The notes below the pieces were generated by a model that saw only the letters and a program-made list of their open reading frames with translations, was not told the DNA's origin and ran no database searches. DNA of 64,000 nucleotides, from the NCBI RefSeq assembly GCF_001613305.1, contig NZ_BDCC01000062.1, positions 45,536 through 109,535 on the forward strand, in the 5' to 3' direction. This DNA is from Nocardia vaccinii NBRC 15922 (GTDB lineage: Bacteria; Actinomycetota; Actinomycetes; Mycobacteriales; Mycobacteriaceae). Positions within the stretch are counted from its first letter, which is position 1; each line of letters begins with the position of its first letter. A program made the translations under genes and the position numbers. Below are positions 1-8,107 of the stretch, piece after piece.

Positions 1-135
1 GGCCGACGCGCCGACGACGACGATCGAGCGCGGATCGAGCAGCCGCGCCAGCGCGTTTCGCCGCTCGGCGGGCGCCGCGCCGACGAGTGCCTGTCCCGCC
101 GGTGCGGAGTCGGCCGTGTGCACATCGATGGTCAT
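1..135 (-). CDS. Acyl-CoA synthetase (ADP-forming type), N-terminal fragment
   Basis: Partial gene cut by the left edge; 45 codons are visible. After about 30 residues the protein reads LLDPRSIVVVGASA, the usual opening of the CoA-binding Rossmann domain of NDP-forming acyl-CoA synthetases (acetate-CoA ligase family), which make acyl-CoA from acid, CoA and a nucleotide. The ATG lies 2 bp after the stop of the enoyl-CoA hydratase gene on the same strand, so the two are almost certainly co-translated and act on the same acyl chain. Substrate cannot be read from this fragment. Confidence 0.75.
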   Translation of the reverse strand, partial: MTIDVHTADSAPAGQALVGAAPAERRNALARLLDPRSIVVVGASA

Positions 136-137
136 GG

Positions 138-911
138 CTAGCGCCCCTGGAAGACGGGAGAACGGCGTTCGCCGAATGCCGCGACACCCTCGGCCCAGTC
201 GCGAGTGGCCATGAGCGCCAGCAACTCTCGCGGCTCCTCGGCCAGCGCGACGTCGAGCGGGTCGGCACGGCGCAGCGCCGCCTTCATCCGGGACAGTGAC
301 AGCGGAGCCTTGGCGGCGAGGGTGGCGGCGAGTTCGTTTGCCGCCGACAGCAATTCATCGCCGGGGACCGCCGCGTACGCCAGGCCCCACTCCCGCGCCT
401 GCTGCCCGGTGAAGCGCTCGCCCAGGATCAGCAGGTCCGTGGCACGCCGCAGTCCGACCAGTCGCGGCAGCCGATGGGTCACTCCCCCACCGACATACGT
501 CCCCAGACTCACCTCGGGGAAACCCATCTGCGCGTCGCGGGCCATCACCAGGAAATCCGCACTAACCGCCAGCTCGGCACCGGCGCCCAGGGCATAGCCG
601 TTGACCGCCGCCACAACCGGCGTGTGCATCATCTGGATCTGCTCGCACACCTGCTGACCCAACCGCGCGTAACGGGCCAGTTCCTCCGGCCTGCGCAGCC
701 CGGAACGATGCGCCTTCAAGTCCGCACCCGCGCAGAACGCGCGGCCACCCCCGGTCAGCACGACGCAACGGATCGCCGAGGCGCGCTCGGCGTCGACCAA
801 CGCCTCGATCAACGCCTCATACAGCTCCTCGCTGACGGCGTTGAGCCGCTCGGGACGGTTGAGCGTCAGTGTCACAACGGGTTCGGATCTGCTCACCAGC
901 AGAGTCGACAT
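138..911 (-). CDS. Enoyl-CoA hydratase/isomerase (crotonase) family protein
   Basis: A 257-residue crotonase-fold enzyme, the normal family length. It adds water to, or isomerises, an enoyl-CoA in acyl-chain breakdown. Visible are the N-terminal LNRPERLNAV strand, the first oxyanion-hole loop AFCAGADLKAH, the second NGYALGAGAELA and the FPEVSLG segment that carries the second catalytic acid in hydratases. The open frame continues 48 codons upstream, but the chosen ATG follows GAAGGCGAAGGG at normal spacing and starts the conserved fold. It is the first gene of an operon with the CoA ligase and faces the permease across a region with two dyad operators. Confidence 0.9.
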   Translation of the reverse strand: MSTLLVSRSEPVVTLTLNRPERLNAVSEELYEALIEALVDAERASAIRCVVLTGGGRAFCAGADLKAHRSGLRRPEELARYARLGQQVCEQIQMMHTPVVAAVNGYALGAGAELAVSADFLVMARDAQMGFPEVSLGTYVGGGVTHRLPRLVGLRRATDLLILGERFTGQQAREWGLAYAAVPGDELLSAANELAATLAAKAPLSLSRMKAALRRADPLDVALAEEPRELLALMATRDWAEGVAAFGERRSPVFQGR

Positions 912-986
912 GTGCGGAAACCCTTCGCCTTCGATTCTCGGCCGCATCGGCACGCCCGGCGAGCGCGCGGTTCGATGGTGCCAGAC

Positions 987-1031
987 TGCAATTTGATTTG
1001 CAACCCGAGAGATTCTGCAATTTTCATTGCA
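987..1031. promoter_or_regulatory. Two dyad operators in the hydratase/permease divergent region
   Basis: Two copies of the pattern TGCAAT-N4-ATTGCA occur 29 bp apart: an imperfect one at 987-1002 (right arm TTTGCA) and a perfect one at 1016-1031. The second is also flanked by GAGAT and ATCTC arms. Such paired sites between divergent genes usually bind a dimeric repressor. The regulator is not identified; the RpiR gene at 2518-3444 is a neighbour but not shown to bind here. Confidence 0.5.
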
Positions 1032-1111
1032 TCTCGGCTCTCGGCGGTGTTCCATTGCTTTCTATCGGTTATCTGGGTCACGCCCTTGCGGCTCGTCGGA
1101 AGAAGACCATC

Positions 1112-2548
1112 GTGTCCACCTCACTCCCGAACTCGGGAAATCTGAAGCCCACCATCAGCACTCGGCAACTGACGATGATCGGCATCGGCGGCGTCATCGG
1201 CGCCGGGCTGTTCGTCGGCAGCGGAAAGGCGATCTCCTCGGCGGGGCCGGGCATCGTGCTGGTCTACCTGATGACCGGCCTCGTGGTGATCCTGGTGATG
1301 CGGATGCTCGCCGAATTGGCTACCGCCAGCCCCGAGACGGGCTCGTTCTCCAGCTACGCCTCCCGCGAGCTGGGCAGCTGGGCGGGACTCTCGGTCGGCT
1401 GGGTCTACGCCTATCACTGGTGCGTCACAGTGGCTTTCGAGTCGATCGCCGGCGCCGCCCTCGCCGAGCAGCTCCTGCCCGGGCCACCGACGTGGCTGTA
1501 CGCGCTGATCTTCATGAGTGCGCTCACCGCGGTGAATCTGGCCGCGGTGAGCTCGTTCGCCCGATTCGAATTCTGGTTCGCGATGATCAAGGTCACCGCG
1601 ATCGTGGTTTTCATCGGCATCGGCATCGCCGCGATCGCCGGGTTGTTCGGCGGTCATCCCGCACCGGGGACGACGAATCTGCTCGGGCACGGCGGGCTTT
1701 TCCCGCGCGGCTACTCCGCGATACTGACGGCCGCGCTGACGGTCTTCTTCTCGTACTTCGGCACCGAGATGGTGACCGTAGCCGCCGGTGAGGCGAGGGA
1801 CCCGGTGCGGGCGGTCCGGGCGAGCATGCGCAGCGTGGCCGGGCGCATCCTGATCTTCTATGTCGGTTCCATCCTCGTCATCGTCACGCTCTTGCCTTGG
1901 GACGCAACAGAAGTCACCGCGAGCCCGTACACCGCTGTGCTGACCCGGCTCGGCATCCCGGGTGCACAGGCGATCATGAACCTGATCGTGCTCACCGCGG
2001 TGCTGTCCTGCCTGAACTCCGGCCTGTATTCCTCCTCGCGAATGTTGTACTCACTGGCCGGGCGTGGCGAGGCCCCGCGCGTGCTGCGCCGAACCAACCG
2101 CGCCGGGGTGCCGGTCGCGGGTGTGCTCGCCGCCTCGAGCGCCGGATTCCTCGCGGTGGTGGCGAATTACTTCCTCCCTACCGGAGCCGTGTTCAATTTC
2201 CTGCTCAGCTCGTCGGGATCGATCGCGGTCGTGGTCTACCTGTGCATCTGCGCGACTCAGATCCGCGCCCACCACAACCGGACTCCGGAGCAGACCGCGG
2301 TGTTGCCGGTGAGGATGTGGGGTGCGCCGTATCTGTCGTACGCGGTCGGCCTCGTGCTGACCGCCATCATCGTCGGCATGGCGTTCACCGCCGGCACTCG
2401 CAGCCCCCTCGCCTTGACTCTCACCGTCACGGGCATCGCTATCGCCGCCGGAGCGGTGCATCGACCTCGCACGGCCACGCCGCTTCCGGTGGCCGCCGAT
2501 CAGCCGCGCGACACACCTCACTGTTCACCGACGGACTCCGCGACGTAG
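1112..2548 (+). CDS. APC-family amino acid permease
   Basis: A 478-residue integral membrane protein of the amino acid-polyamine-organocation superfamily, GABA/proline permease (GabP-like) branch, importing an amino acid with protons. The signature IGIGGVIGAGLFVGSG sits in the first helix, followed by about 12 hydrophobic segments and the typical FFSYFGTEMVTVAAGEARDP loop. GTG at 1112 is preferred because GGAAGAAG precedes it and the fold begins about 25 residues later; the frame is open further upstream without support. Its last 31 bp overlap the end of the convergent RpiR gene. Substrate is unknown. Confidence 0.88.
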   Translation: MSTSLPNSGNLKPTISTRQLTMIGIGGVIGAGLFVGSGKAISSAGPGIVLVYLMTGLVVILVMRMLAELATASPETGSFSSYASRELGSWAGLSVGWVYAYHWCVTVAFESIAGAALAEQLLPGPPTWLYALIFMSALTAVNLAAVSSFARFEFWFAMIKVTAIVVFIGIGIAAIAGLFGGHPAPGTTNLLGHGGLFPRGYSAILTAALTVFFSYFGTEMVTVAAGEARDPVRAVRASMRSVAGRILIFYVGSILVIVTLLPWDATEVTASPYTAVLTRLGIPGAQAIMNLIVLTAVLSCLNSGLYSSSRMLYSLAGRGEAPRVLRRTNRAGVPVAGVLAASSAGFLAVVANYFLPTGAVFNFLLSSSGSIAVVVYLCICATQIRAHHNRTPEQTAVLPVRMWGAPYLSYAVGLVLTAIIVGMAFTAGTRSPLALTLTVTGIAIAAGAVHRPRTATPLPVAADQPRDTPHCSPTDSAT

Positions 2549-3444
2549 ACACCGAACTCGCCGAGCAGATTCTCCTCCTCGAGCAACGTCGCGCGGACCT
2601 GATGTCCCAACAGATGCGCGACCGCGCCCGACATCGCCTGCACGAGTGCGGTGAACGCCGTCATCGACCGCAGCACACCGGCGCTGGACGCCTCGACATA
2701 GAACGTCTCGTGCGCCGATTCGGCCAACGGCGAACCGGCGGTATCGGTCAGCGCGACGACGTACGCACCCCGTTCCCGGGCCCACTGCGCCGCGCGAACG
2801 GTGTCGGCGCTGTAGCGATGAATCGATACCGCCACGAAACAGTCATCGGCGCGCACCCGGCGCAGCTCGTCGGTCAGCGCCCCGGCCGAGCCCGCGACGA
2901 CCGCCACGTCCTCGCGCAGCATCCGCAGCAGATAGCCCAGCAGATACGCCGGGGCATGGCATTTGCGCAGCCCCATCACATGTACGCGCGGTGCGTGCGC
3001 CAGCCGATCGACCGCGGCGGACCACCGCGCCTGGTCGACCCGCGCGAACGTGCGGACGATATTGGCCTGATCGAGCGCCGCGGTCTGCTCCAGCAACCCT
3101 CCGCCATCGGCAACCAACCGCTCGAGGTTGTCGAATCGATGCAGCAGCTGAGCCTGTTCCCGCAACCGCTCGCGGCAGAGTTTGGTCAGGCCCGGATAAC
3201 CCTTCAATCCGAGCCCGGTCGCGAAGCGCACCACCGTCGCCTCGTTGACGCCGACCGCACCGGCCAGCTCGGAAACCGTCATGAACGCCACCGCCTCGGA
3301 ATCCGACAGGACCCGCTGCGCGAGCTTGCGATGTGCGGCGGACAAGGTGCTCATCCGCGAGCGCAGCGCCACGACGAGGTCGTCGAATGTCTCCGGGCCG
3401 GTCGCAGCCGCGCCCTGGTCATCGGCGGGCCGAGTACTCATCAC
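2518..3444 (-). CDS. MurR/RpiR-family transcriptional regulator
   Basis: About 308 residues. An N-terminal helix-turn-helix of RpiR type (roughly residues 30-100, including FMTVSELAGAVGVNEATVVRFATGLGL) is followed by a SIS sugar-phosphate-binding domain (roughly 130-275). Family members sense phosphosugars or related metabolites. The start is GTG 3444 or the adjacent ATG 3441; AGGAG lies just upstream of both. The gene is convergent with the amino acid permease and overlaps its 3' end, which suggests but does not prove a link. Confidence 0.88.
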   Translation of the reverse strand: MMSTRPADDQGAAATGPETFDDLVVALRSRMSTLSAAHRKLAQRVLSDSEAVAFMTVSELAGAVGVNEATVVRFATGLGLKGYPGLTKLCRERLREQAQLLHRFDNLERLVADGGGLLEQTAALDQANIVRTFARVDQARWSAAVDRLAHAPRVHVMGLRKCHAPAYLLGYLLRMLREDVAVVAGSAGALTDELRRVRADDCFVAVSIHRYSADTVRAAQWARERGAYVVALTDTAGSPLAESAHETFYVEASSAGVLRSMTAFTALVQAMSGAVAHLLGHQVRATLLEEENLLGEFGVYVAESVGEQ

Positions 3445-3686
3445 AGACTCCTGTTCTCATGCCACTGGACCTCGTGGGCAGCACCCACATTGTCCCGAAG
3501 CGCGGCCGGGCCCTGGAAAACGGGGCGGACCAGCACGAAGCCGAAGCGGCCGTGGTCGTTCACCGGGTGCGGGGCAGATGTCCGGATATGACGCTCGAAA
3601 CAGGTTGCTCCCGAACGAGATCGGCGGTCGTAGCGTGATCCGCGGCCGGCGCGCACCGTCTTCGATTCAGCGGCGCGACCGGACGC

Positions 3687-4766
3687 TCATCGGATGACGC
3701 CGACTCCGGGGATCAGGGGCAGCTCGAGCGGGGTGACCCAACCGGGCGGGAGCGCGTTGACCGCGGGAACCGCGTTCAGGGCGCGCATTCCGGTGGCCAG
3801 GCAGCCCGCGACAGCCGGTGTCCGCCCGGACCCGTCGGTGAAGCGGAAGGAGGTCTCCTGGGAGATGGACGGCGAGCCGAGGATATCGACGCGATAGACG
3901 TCGTCGCGGGTGCCCGCGGGCCAGTCGGGGGCCGCGTCGAGTCCGATGCGGTTGACGTGTTCGAGGGTGATGACCTCGCGGTCGCGGTAGACGCCGTTGA
4001 TGGTGAAGCGGATCGCGGCGACCGTGCCCGCCGGGACGGTGCCCTTGGCGGAACGACGGTCGGTCGGGGTCACCCATTTGTCCCAGGTGGTGGTGATGCG
4101 GTCCAATTCGATACCGGCCGCGTGCGCGATCATCGGCACGGTCGCGCCCCAGGCCATGATCAGCAGATCCGGATGTTCCAGCAGTGCGGTGAATTCCGGC
4201 GGATGGCCGATGCCCATCTCGAATTCGTAGTCGCCCTCGTAATCGGTGTAGTCGAGCAGTTCCGAGGCGCGCACCGAGGTGACCTCACCACACAGGCCCA
4301 TCAATGTCATCGGGAACAGGTCGTTGGCGAATCCGGGATCGATTCCGGTGGTGAAACACGACGCCCCGCCCACCGCGCACGCCTCGGCGATCGGATCGCG
4401 CCACACGTCCGGCAGCTGGTCCATCGACGGCCACACCCACGGTGTCATGGCCGTGGAGCACACATCGATTCCGGCACGCAGGAATTCACCGATCACCCGG
4501 ATGTTCTCATCGGCGAACTGCGCGGTGGGACCGTAGTGCACCACCGCGTCCGGCCGCAGCGCGATCAGCTCCTCGATCGAATTCGTCGCCGGCACACCGG
4601 ATTTCCCCGCCCCGCACAGATCACCGGCGTCCACCCCGACCTTCTCCGGATTGCTCACGCCCACACCGGCCAGCTCGAACCGCGGGTGCCGCAGGATCTC
4701 GGCGAGCACCATCGATCCGACAACGCCGGTGCCCCACAGCACGATTCGCTTCCTGTCGTCGGCCAC
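3687..4766 (-). CDS. Dihydrodipicolinate-reductase-like NAD(P)-binding oxidoreductase
   Basis: A 359-residue protein with an N-terminal Rossmann fold (IVLWGTGVVGS, residues about 8-18) and a C-terminal domain like those in DapB-related and 2,4-diaminopentanoate dehydrogenase-like proteins common in mycobacteria and Nocardia. It is longer than true DapB (about 250), so it is not the lysine-pathway enzyme. GTG 4766 follows AGGAGGACTC, so the in-frame upstream ATG is not used. It starts 13 bp after the SDR stop, forming a two-gene operon likely under the TetR gene beyond it. Substrate unknown; the pairing suggests a catabolic dehydrogenation. Confidence 0.75.
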   Translation of the reverse strand: MADDRKRIVLWGTGVVGSMVLAEILRHPRFELAGVGVSNPEKVGVDAGDLCGAGKSGVPATNSIEELIALRPDAVVHYGPTAQFADENIRVIGEFLRAGIDVCSTAMTPWVWPSMDQLPDVWRDPIAEACAVGGASCFTTGIDPGFANDLFPMTLMGLCGEVTSVRASELLDYTDYEGDYEFEMGIGHPPEFTALLEHPDLLIMAWGATVPMIAHAAGIELDRITTTWDKWVTPTDRRSAKGTVPAGTVAAIRFTINGVYRDREVITLEHVNRIGLDAAPDWPAGTRDDVYRVDILGSPSISQETSFRFTDGSGRTPAVAGCLATGMRALNAVPAVNALPPGWVTPLELPLIPGVGVIR

Positions 4767-4779
4767 GAGTCCTCCTGAT

Positions 4780-5607
4780 TCAGCGGTGGAATTCACCGCA
4801 GTCGACGGTCAGCATCTGCCCGGTGACGGCCGTGGCCAGATCGCTGGCCAGGAACAGCGCCGCGCGAGCGACCTCCTCGGGTGCGGCGAGCCGCTTCAGA
4901 TCGGTGGGCGCGGCCTTCTCGCGGTAGATGTCGTCGTGCGTCACCCCGGCCTGCGAGGCGAGCCAGTCGAAATACGCCTTGTTGATGTCCTCGTACACAT
5001 AGGACGGCGCGACGCTGTTGACCCGGATCCCCCGCGGCCCCAGCTCGGTGGCCAGCGACGAAGCCAGGTGCGCCAGAGCGCCTTTGGACAATTTATAGCC
5101 GGAGTATTCGGGCTGGGAACTGTAGGACACGCACGAGTTGAGCATGATGATCGAACCGTGGGATCGCGCGAGCGCATCGGCGAACAATGCCGAAAGACGC
5201 AGCGGCGCGAAGACATTCGTCTCGTTCGCCACCCGCAGCGCGGCCGGGTCGATCTGGCTGATCGGATCCATCGGCGGAATGGCGAAGGCGTTGTTGATCA
5301 GGCAGTCGATCCGATCGAATGCGGCCAGGGCGCGCTCGACCAGCGCGACGCGCTGATCCTCATCGGTGATATCGGTCGGGACGACGGCCGCGGTGCGGCC
5401 CAGTGCGCGAATCTCCGCGGCCAGCTTCTCCAGACGCCGCTCGGTCCGGCTGACCAGGACGAGATCCGCGCCCATGTGCGCGGCCTCCAGGGCCAGCGAA
5501 CGCCCCAGACCGGGCCCGACGCCCGAGAGCACGATGACTTTGTCCTGCAGCAGCGGCACCGGGCGATAGCTCTCGGCGGGCGCGGTGGCATGCGCGTCGG
5601 CGGGCAC
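4780..5607 (-). CDS. Short-chain dehydrogenase/reductase
   Basis: A 275-residue classical SDR. The cofactor motif SGVGPGLG lies near residue 24, NNAF in the middle strand, and the catalytic YKLSK pair near residue 175; the end TVDCGEF is typical. The start GTG 5607 is fixed by AGGAGG four bases upstream; the open frame to 5880 is only a shadow over the operator region and TetR gene. It heads an operon with the DapB-like gene and diverges from the TetR gene across two tandem operators, so it is probably the regulated target. Confidence 0.85.
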   Translation of the reverse strand: MPADAHATAPAESYRPVPLLQDKVIVLSGVGPGLGRSLALEAAHMGADLVLVSRTERRLEKLAAEIRALGRTAAVVPTDITDEDQRVALVERALAAFDRIDCLINNAFAIPPMDPISQIDPAALRVANETNVFAPLRLSALFADALARSHGSIIMLNSCVSYSSQPEYSGYKLSKGALAHLASSLATELGPRGIRVNSVAPSYVYEDINKAYFDWLASQAGVTHDDIYREKAAPTDLKRLAAPEEVARAALFLASDLATAVTGQMLTVDCGEFHR

Positions 5608-5629
5608 GACTCCTCCTAGACTTCCAGCA

Positions 5630-5668
5630 GTTACAGTATGTAACGACTTAGATGTGACAGACTGTAAC
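5630..5668. promoter_or_regulatory. Two tandem TetR-type operators
   Basis: GTTACA-GTA-TGTAAC at 5630-5644 is a perfect 15-bp inverted repeat. GTGACA-GAC-TGTAAC at 5654-5668 is the same site with one mismatch. Centres are 24 bp apart, a little over two helical turns. They fill the gap between the SDR operon and the divergent TetR gene, so the TetR protein is the natural candidate to bind both and control both promoters. Confidence 0.7.
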
Positions 5669-5700
5669 GACTCCCCTCCGCGCTGACAAGGATGCATTTC

Positions 5701-6303
5701 GTGACCGCACGCCATCGCCTCGGCCCGCACCGCGATCCCGCGGTGGACCGCGCGGTGCTCGAGGCCGCCCGCGGCCTGCTCGTCGAACGCGGATACGCCG
5801 CGACCTCCATCGACGCGATCGCCACCCGTGCCGGGGTGAGTCGTCCGGCGATCTATCGCCGCTGGCCGTCCAAAGCGCATCTGATCGCCAAGGCGGTATT
5901 CCCGGACGTCGGCTCCGAGGAGGTCGCACCCGATCTGATCGCCGAGATCCGCAAGGTCATCCGGGGCACGATCCAGCTGTTCGGCTCGGCCGAGGCGCGC
6001 GCGGCGATGCCCGGCCTGATGACCGATATGCGCGCGGATTCGGGTCTGTACCAGAAACTTTCGGCTCGCCTGGACACCCCCACGCGCGACGAGTTGGCAG
6101 GATATCTCCCCGCCGACGCCACCTCTCCGCGCCCGGGCCTGGACCCGAACACCCTGCTCGACACGATCGCCGGCGCGGCGCTGTTCGCCATGTGCATCCG
6201 CGACGTCGGCGACCTGGACGGATTCGCCGAATCACTGGAAGATCTGCTGCTGTACGGCATCGTCGGCGCGCGAAACCGCGCGGCGACAAGCGATCCCGAC
6301 TGA
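5701..6303 (+). CDS. TetR-family transcriptional regulator
   Basis: About 200 residues. The N-terminal TetR DNA-binding domain is clear: ARGLLVERGYAATSIDAIA then AGVSRPAIYRRWPSK, with the recognition helix near residue 50. The C-terminal ligand-binding domain is divergent. GTG 5701 is chosen since AAGGA ends 9 bp before it; the ATG at 5692 would leave no spacing. It diverges from the SDR/DapB-like operon across two matching operators, so it is likely an autoregulated repressor of that operon. Confidence 0.87.
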   Translation: MTARHRLGPHRDPAVDRAVLEAARGLLVERGYAATSIDAIATRAGVSRPAIYRRWPSKAHLIAKAVFPDVGSEEVAPDLIAEIRKVIRGTIQLFGSAEARAAMPGLMTDMRADSGLYQKLSARLDTPTRDELAGYLPADATSPRPGLDPNTLLDTIAGAALFAMCIRDVGDLDGFAESLEDLLLYGIVGARNRAATSDPD

Positions 6304-6431
6304 CGGCCGAGCGCCCGGACGCCCTCTGCCGCCCTCGCCGGGCCGGCACACCCGTCCCCACCCGGCACCACATCCTCCCTCGGGCCGAGATGCCGATTTC
6401 AGCCCGACGTGCCGCGCCGACCCCTGGCTGT

Positions 6432-6447
6432 TCGAACGTTTGTTCGA
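6432..6447. promoter_or_regulatory. SOS box (LexA site)
   Basis: The sequence TCGAAC-GTTT-GTTCGA is a perfect 16-bp dyad and matches the actinobacterial LexA consensus TCGAAC-N4-GTTCGA. It lies 168 bp before the start of the unrecognised gene at 6616, in a 312-bp gap after the TetR gene. A plausible promoter, TTGTCG-N16-TAGACA, lies between it and that gene (6527-6554), so control from this distance is uncertain. Nothing else was seen in the gap. Confidence 0.6.
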
Positions 6448-6615
6448 TACACTCACTGCGCAGTAGCTCCCGGAGCAACCACGACGGGCGTTCACACCAC
6501 ACGCGGCGAACCGCCGCCCCACCGAACTTGTCGTACCCCTGGGGCACAATAGACACATCGGACGCCGATCAGGTTGCACCGCAAAGTAATCCGCAACCCT
6601 AGGAAAGGCGTGTCC

Positions 6616-7146
6616 ATGTCCGAGCTCCGCTCGTCGACGTCCGATGACAGTGCCGACGGCCGATTGGTCGCCGAGGCACAGCGGCATCGGGAGCTGCTGC
6701 GCAAACCGGTCGAGGACTACCGTCGACGACTGGTCGTACAGGCGCGGTATCTCCAGCCGATGCAGCGCTCACCCCTGCTCGCCAGGGCCGAGGAGCGTAT
6801 CGCGGACCTGATGATCGATCCGGTCCGCCATCGCCGACTCGACCTCGACGCCTACCGAGCCGTGCGCGACGGGCTGCCGACGCGCTGGGACGCGCGCTGG
6901 CAACGGTTCATCGCGCAGAGCGGCTCACGGGAGATCCCGATCGGGCCGAACAGCGCCGAACGCCGGCTGGGCATCATCGCCCGGCTGGCCTCGCAGGATG
7001 TCGATATCGAGCAGATCCTCACGGTCGCGACGGTGGTGATCGCGCACCCCGCGGGCCCGGGCGCGGCGGTCGTGCCGCCCGTCCGGGCGACCAGGCGCGC
7101 TGATGCGCTCACCACCGCGGCACCGCCGACCGGTACGCACGGATGA
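6616..7146 (+). CDS. Hypothetical protein 3' of a LexA site
   Basis: A 176-residue soluble, Arg-rich protein that I do not recognise. ATG 6616 has AGGAAAGG seven bases upstream. The N-terminal half is charged and probably helical (AEAQRHRELLRKPVEDYRRR); the middle has LPTRWDARWQRFI; the last 30 residues are Ala/Pro-rich and look disordered. No signal peptide or membrane segment. A perfect SOS box lies 168 bp upstream, so a DNA-damage link is possible, but function is unknown. It ends on a hairpin shared with the convergent yidC gene. Confidence 0.65.
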   Translation: MSELRSSTSDDSADGRLVAEAQRHRELLRKPVEDYRRRLVVQARYLQPMQRSPLLARAEERIADLMIDPVRHRRLDLDAYRAVRDGLPTRWDARWQRFIAQSGSREIPIGPNSAERRLGIIARLASQDVDIEQILTVATVVIAHPAGPGAAVVPPVRATRRADALTTAAPPTGTHG

Positions 7147-7167
7147 GTTGCGGCCCTGCGCCGCAAC
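7147..7167. terminator. Hairpin between convergent genes
   Basis: GTTGCGGC-N5-GCCGCAAC forms an 8-bp perfect stem directly after the stop at 7146 and 4 bp before the convergent yidC end. There is no U-tract, as is common in actinobacteria. Probably a bidirectional terminator. Confidence 0.55.
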
Positions 7168-7171
7168 GGAG

Positions 7172-8023
7172 TCAGCCGTCGGTCAGCTCGGCCGTCCGGA
7201 CCTGCTGCGCCTCGGCGTCCATCGGGCCGAATCGCTTGTGCACGAAGTATTGCTGAACGAATGTCCAGGTGTTGCTGGTGGCGAAGTACACCAGCACACC
7301 CACGGGCATGACCAGGCCGGCCGCGAGCGTGCCCAGCGGGAACAGCCACATGGTCATGAAGTTGATCAGCCGGGTCTGGGTGCTCATCTCGGTCTGCCGG
7401 ACCACCGAGGCGCGAGCGGTGAAATGCGTGGCCACCGCGCCGATCACGACCAGCGGAATGGCCACCGCGGCGACCGAGACCCAGGCCGATCCGGAGGTCA
7501 GCAGAGTCGCGGTCAGCGGTGCGGTGAACAGCTTGGCGTGCAGGAAGGATTGCACCTGGGTGACGGAGAAGAAGTAGTTCGGGGTCACCGCGGTATGCGC
7601 CGCGGAGGCGTGCACCGGATGCCACAGCAGGCGCACGATCGATCCGGATCCGGTGCGGCCGAAGGAACTCAGCACGTGCAGCAGGCCGACGAAGATCACC
7701 AGCTGCACGATCACCGGCAGACAGCCGCTGAACACGTTGAACTGGTGTTGCTGTTGCAGGGTGCGCATCTCGGCGGCGAGGCGCTCCTTGTCGTCGGCGT
7801 GCCGCTCCTGCAACTCCTTCATCTTGGGTCGCAGTACGGACATGGTGCGCTGGAACCGCACCTGCGCCACGAACGGCTTGTACAGCGCGGCGCGCAGCGT
7901 GAGCACCAGGAACATGATCGCCAGCGCCCAGGCCAGGCCGCTGGCTGCGCCCAGTAGGGCGGCGAATCCGGTGTGCCACAACCACAACACGCCGGACAGG
8001 GGGTAGTACACGAAATCGAGCAT
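7172..8023 (-). CDS. yidC: YidC/Oxa1-family membrane insertase (paralogue)
   Basis: A 283-residue polytopic protein that inserts or folds membrane proteins. Visible are the first hydrophobic segment, a charged cytoplasmic hairpin (residues about 60-100), the FNVFSGCLPVIVQLVIFVGLLHVLSS transmembrane region, and further helices at about 180 and 220-260. It is shorter than typical chromosomal YidC next to rpmH and lacks that context, so it is likely a second paralogue. ATG 8023 has AGGTG seven bases upstream. It follows a DUF6412-like membrane gene by 84 bp on the same strand, a pairing I associate with actinobacterial YidC paralogues. Confidence 0.85.
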   Translation of the reverse strand: MLDFVYYPLSGVLWLWHTGFAALLGAASGLAWALAIMFLVLTLRAALYKPFVAQVRFQRTMSVLRPKMKELQERHADDKERLAAEMRTLQQQHQFNVFSGCLPVIVQLVIFVGLLHVLSSFGRTGSGSIVRLLWHPVHASAAHTAVTPNYFFSVTQVQSFLHAKLFTAPLTATLLTSGSAWVSVAAVAIPLVVIGAVATHFTARASVVRQTEMSTQTRLINFMTMWLFPLGTLAAGLVMPVGVLVYFATSNTWTFVQQYFVHKRFGPMDAEAQQVRTAELTDG

Positions 8024-8107
8024 GGGCAAACACCTCACTGCGAGGTACCCGCGAACGGGCCTATGGTGAACAGGGTCGGCGAGGAGGCCGACCGCGCCGC
8101 GACGCGG

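Noticed and set aside
3445..3686. Small plus-strand open frames in the gap after the RpiR gene
   Set aside because: No ribosome-binding site or conserved pattern; the 242-bp gap holds only a long intergenic stretch without a clear operator.
5630..5668. Possible short CRISPR-like repeats
   Set aside because: Only two 15-bp copies, dyad-symmetric and placed between divergent genes; they fit operators, and no cas genes are present.
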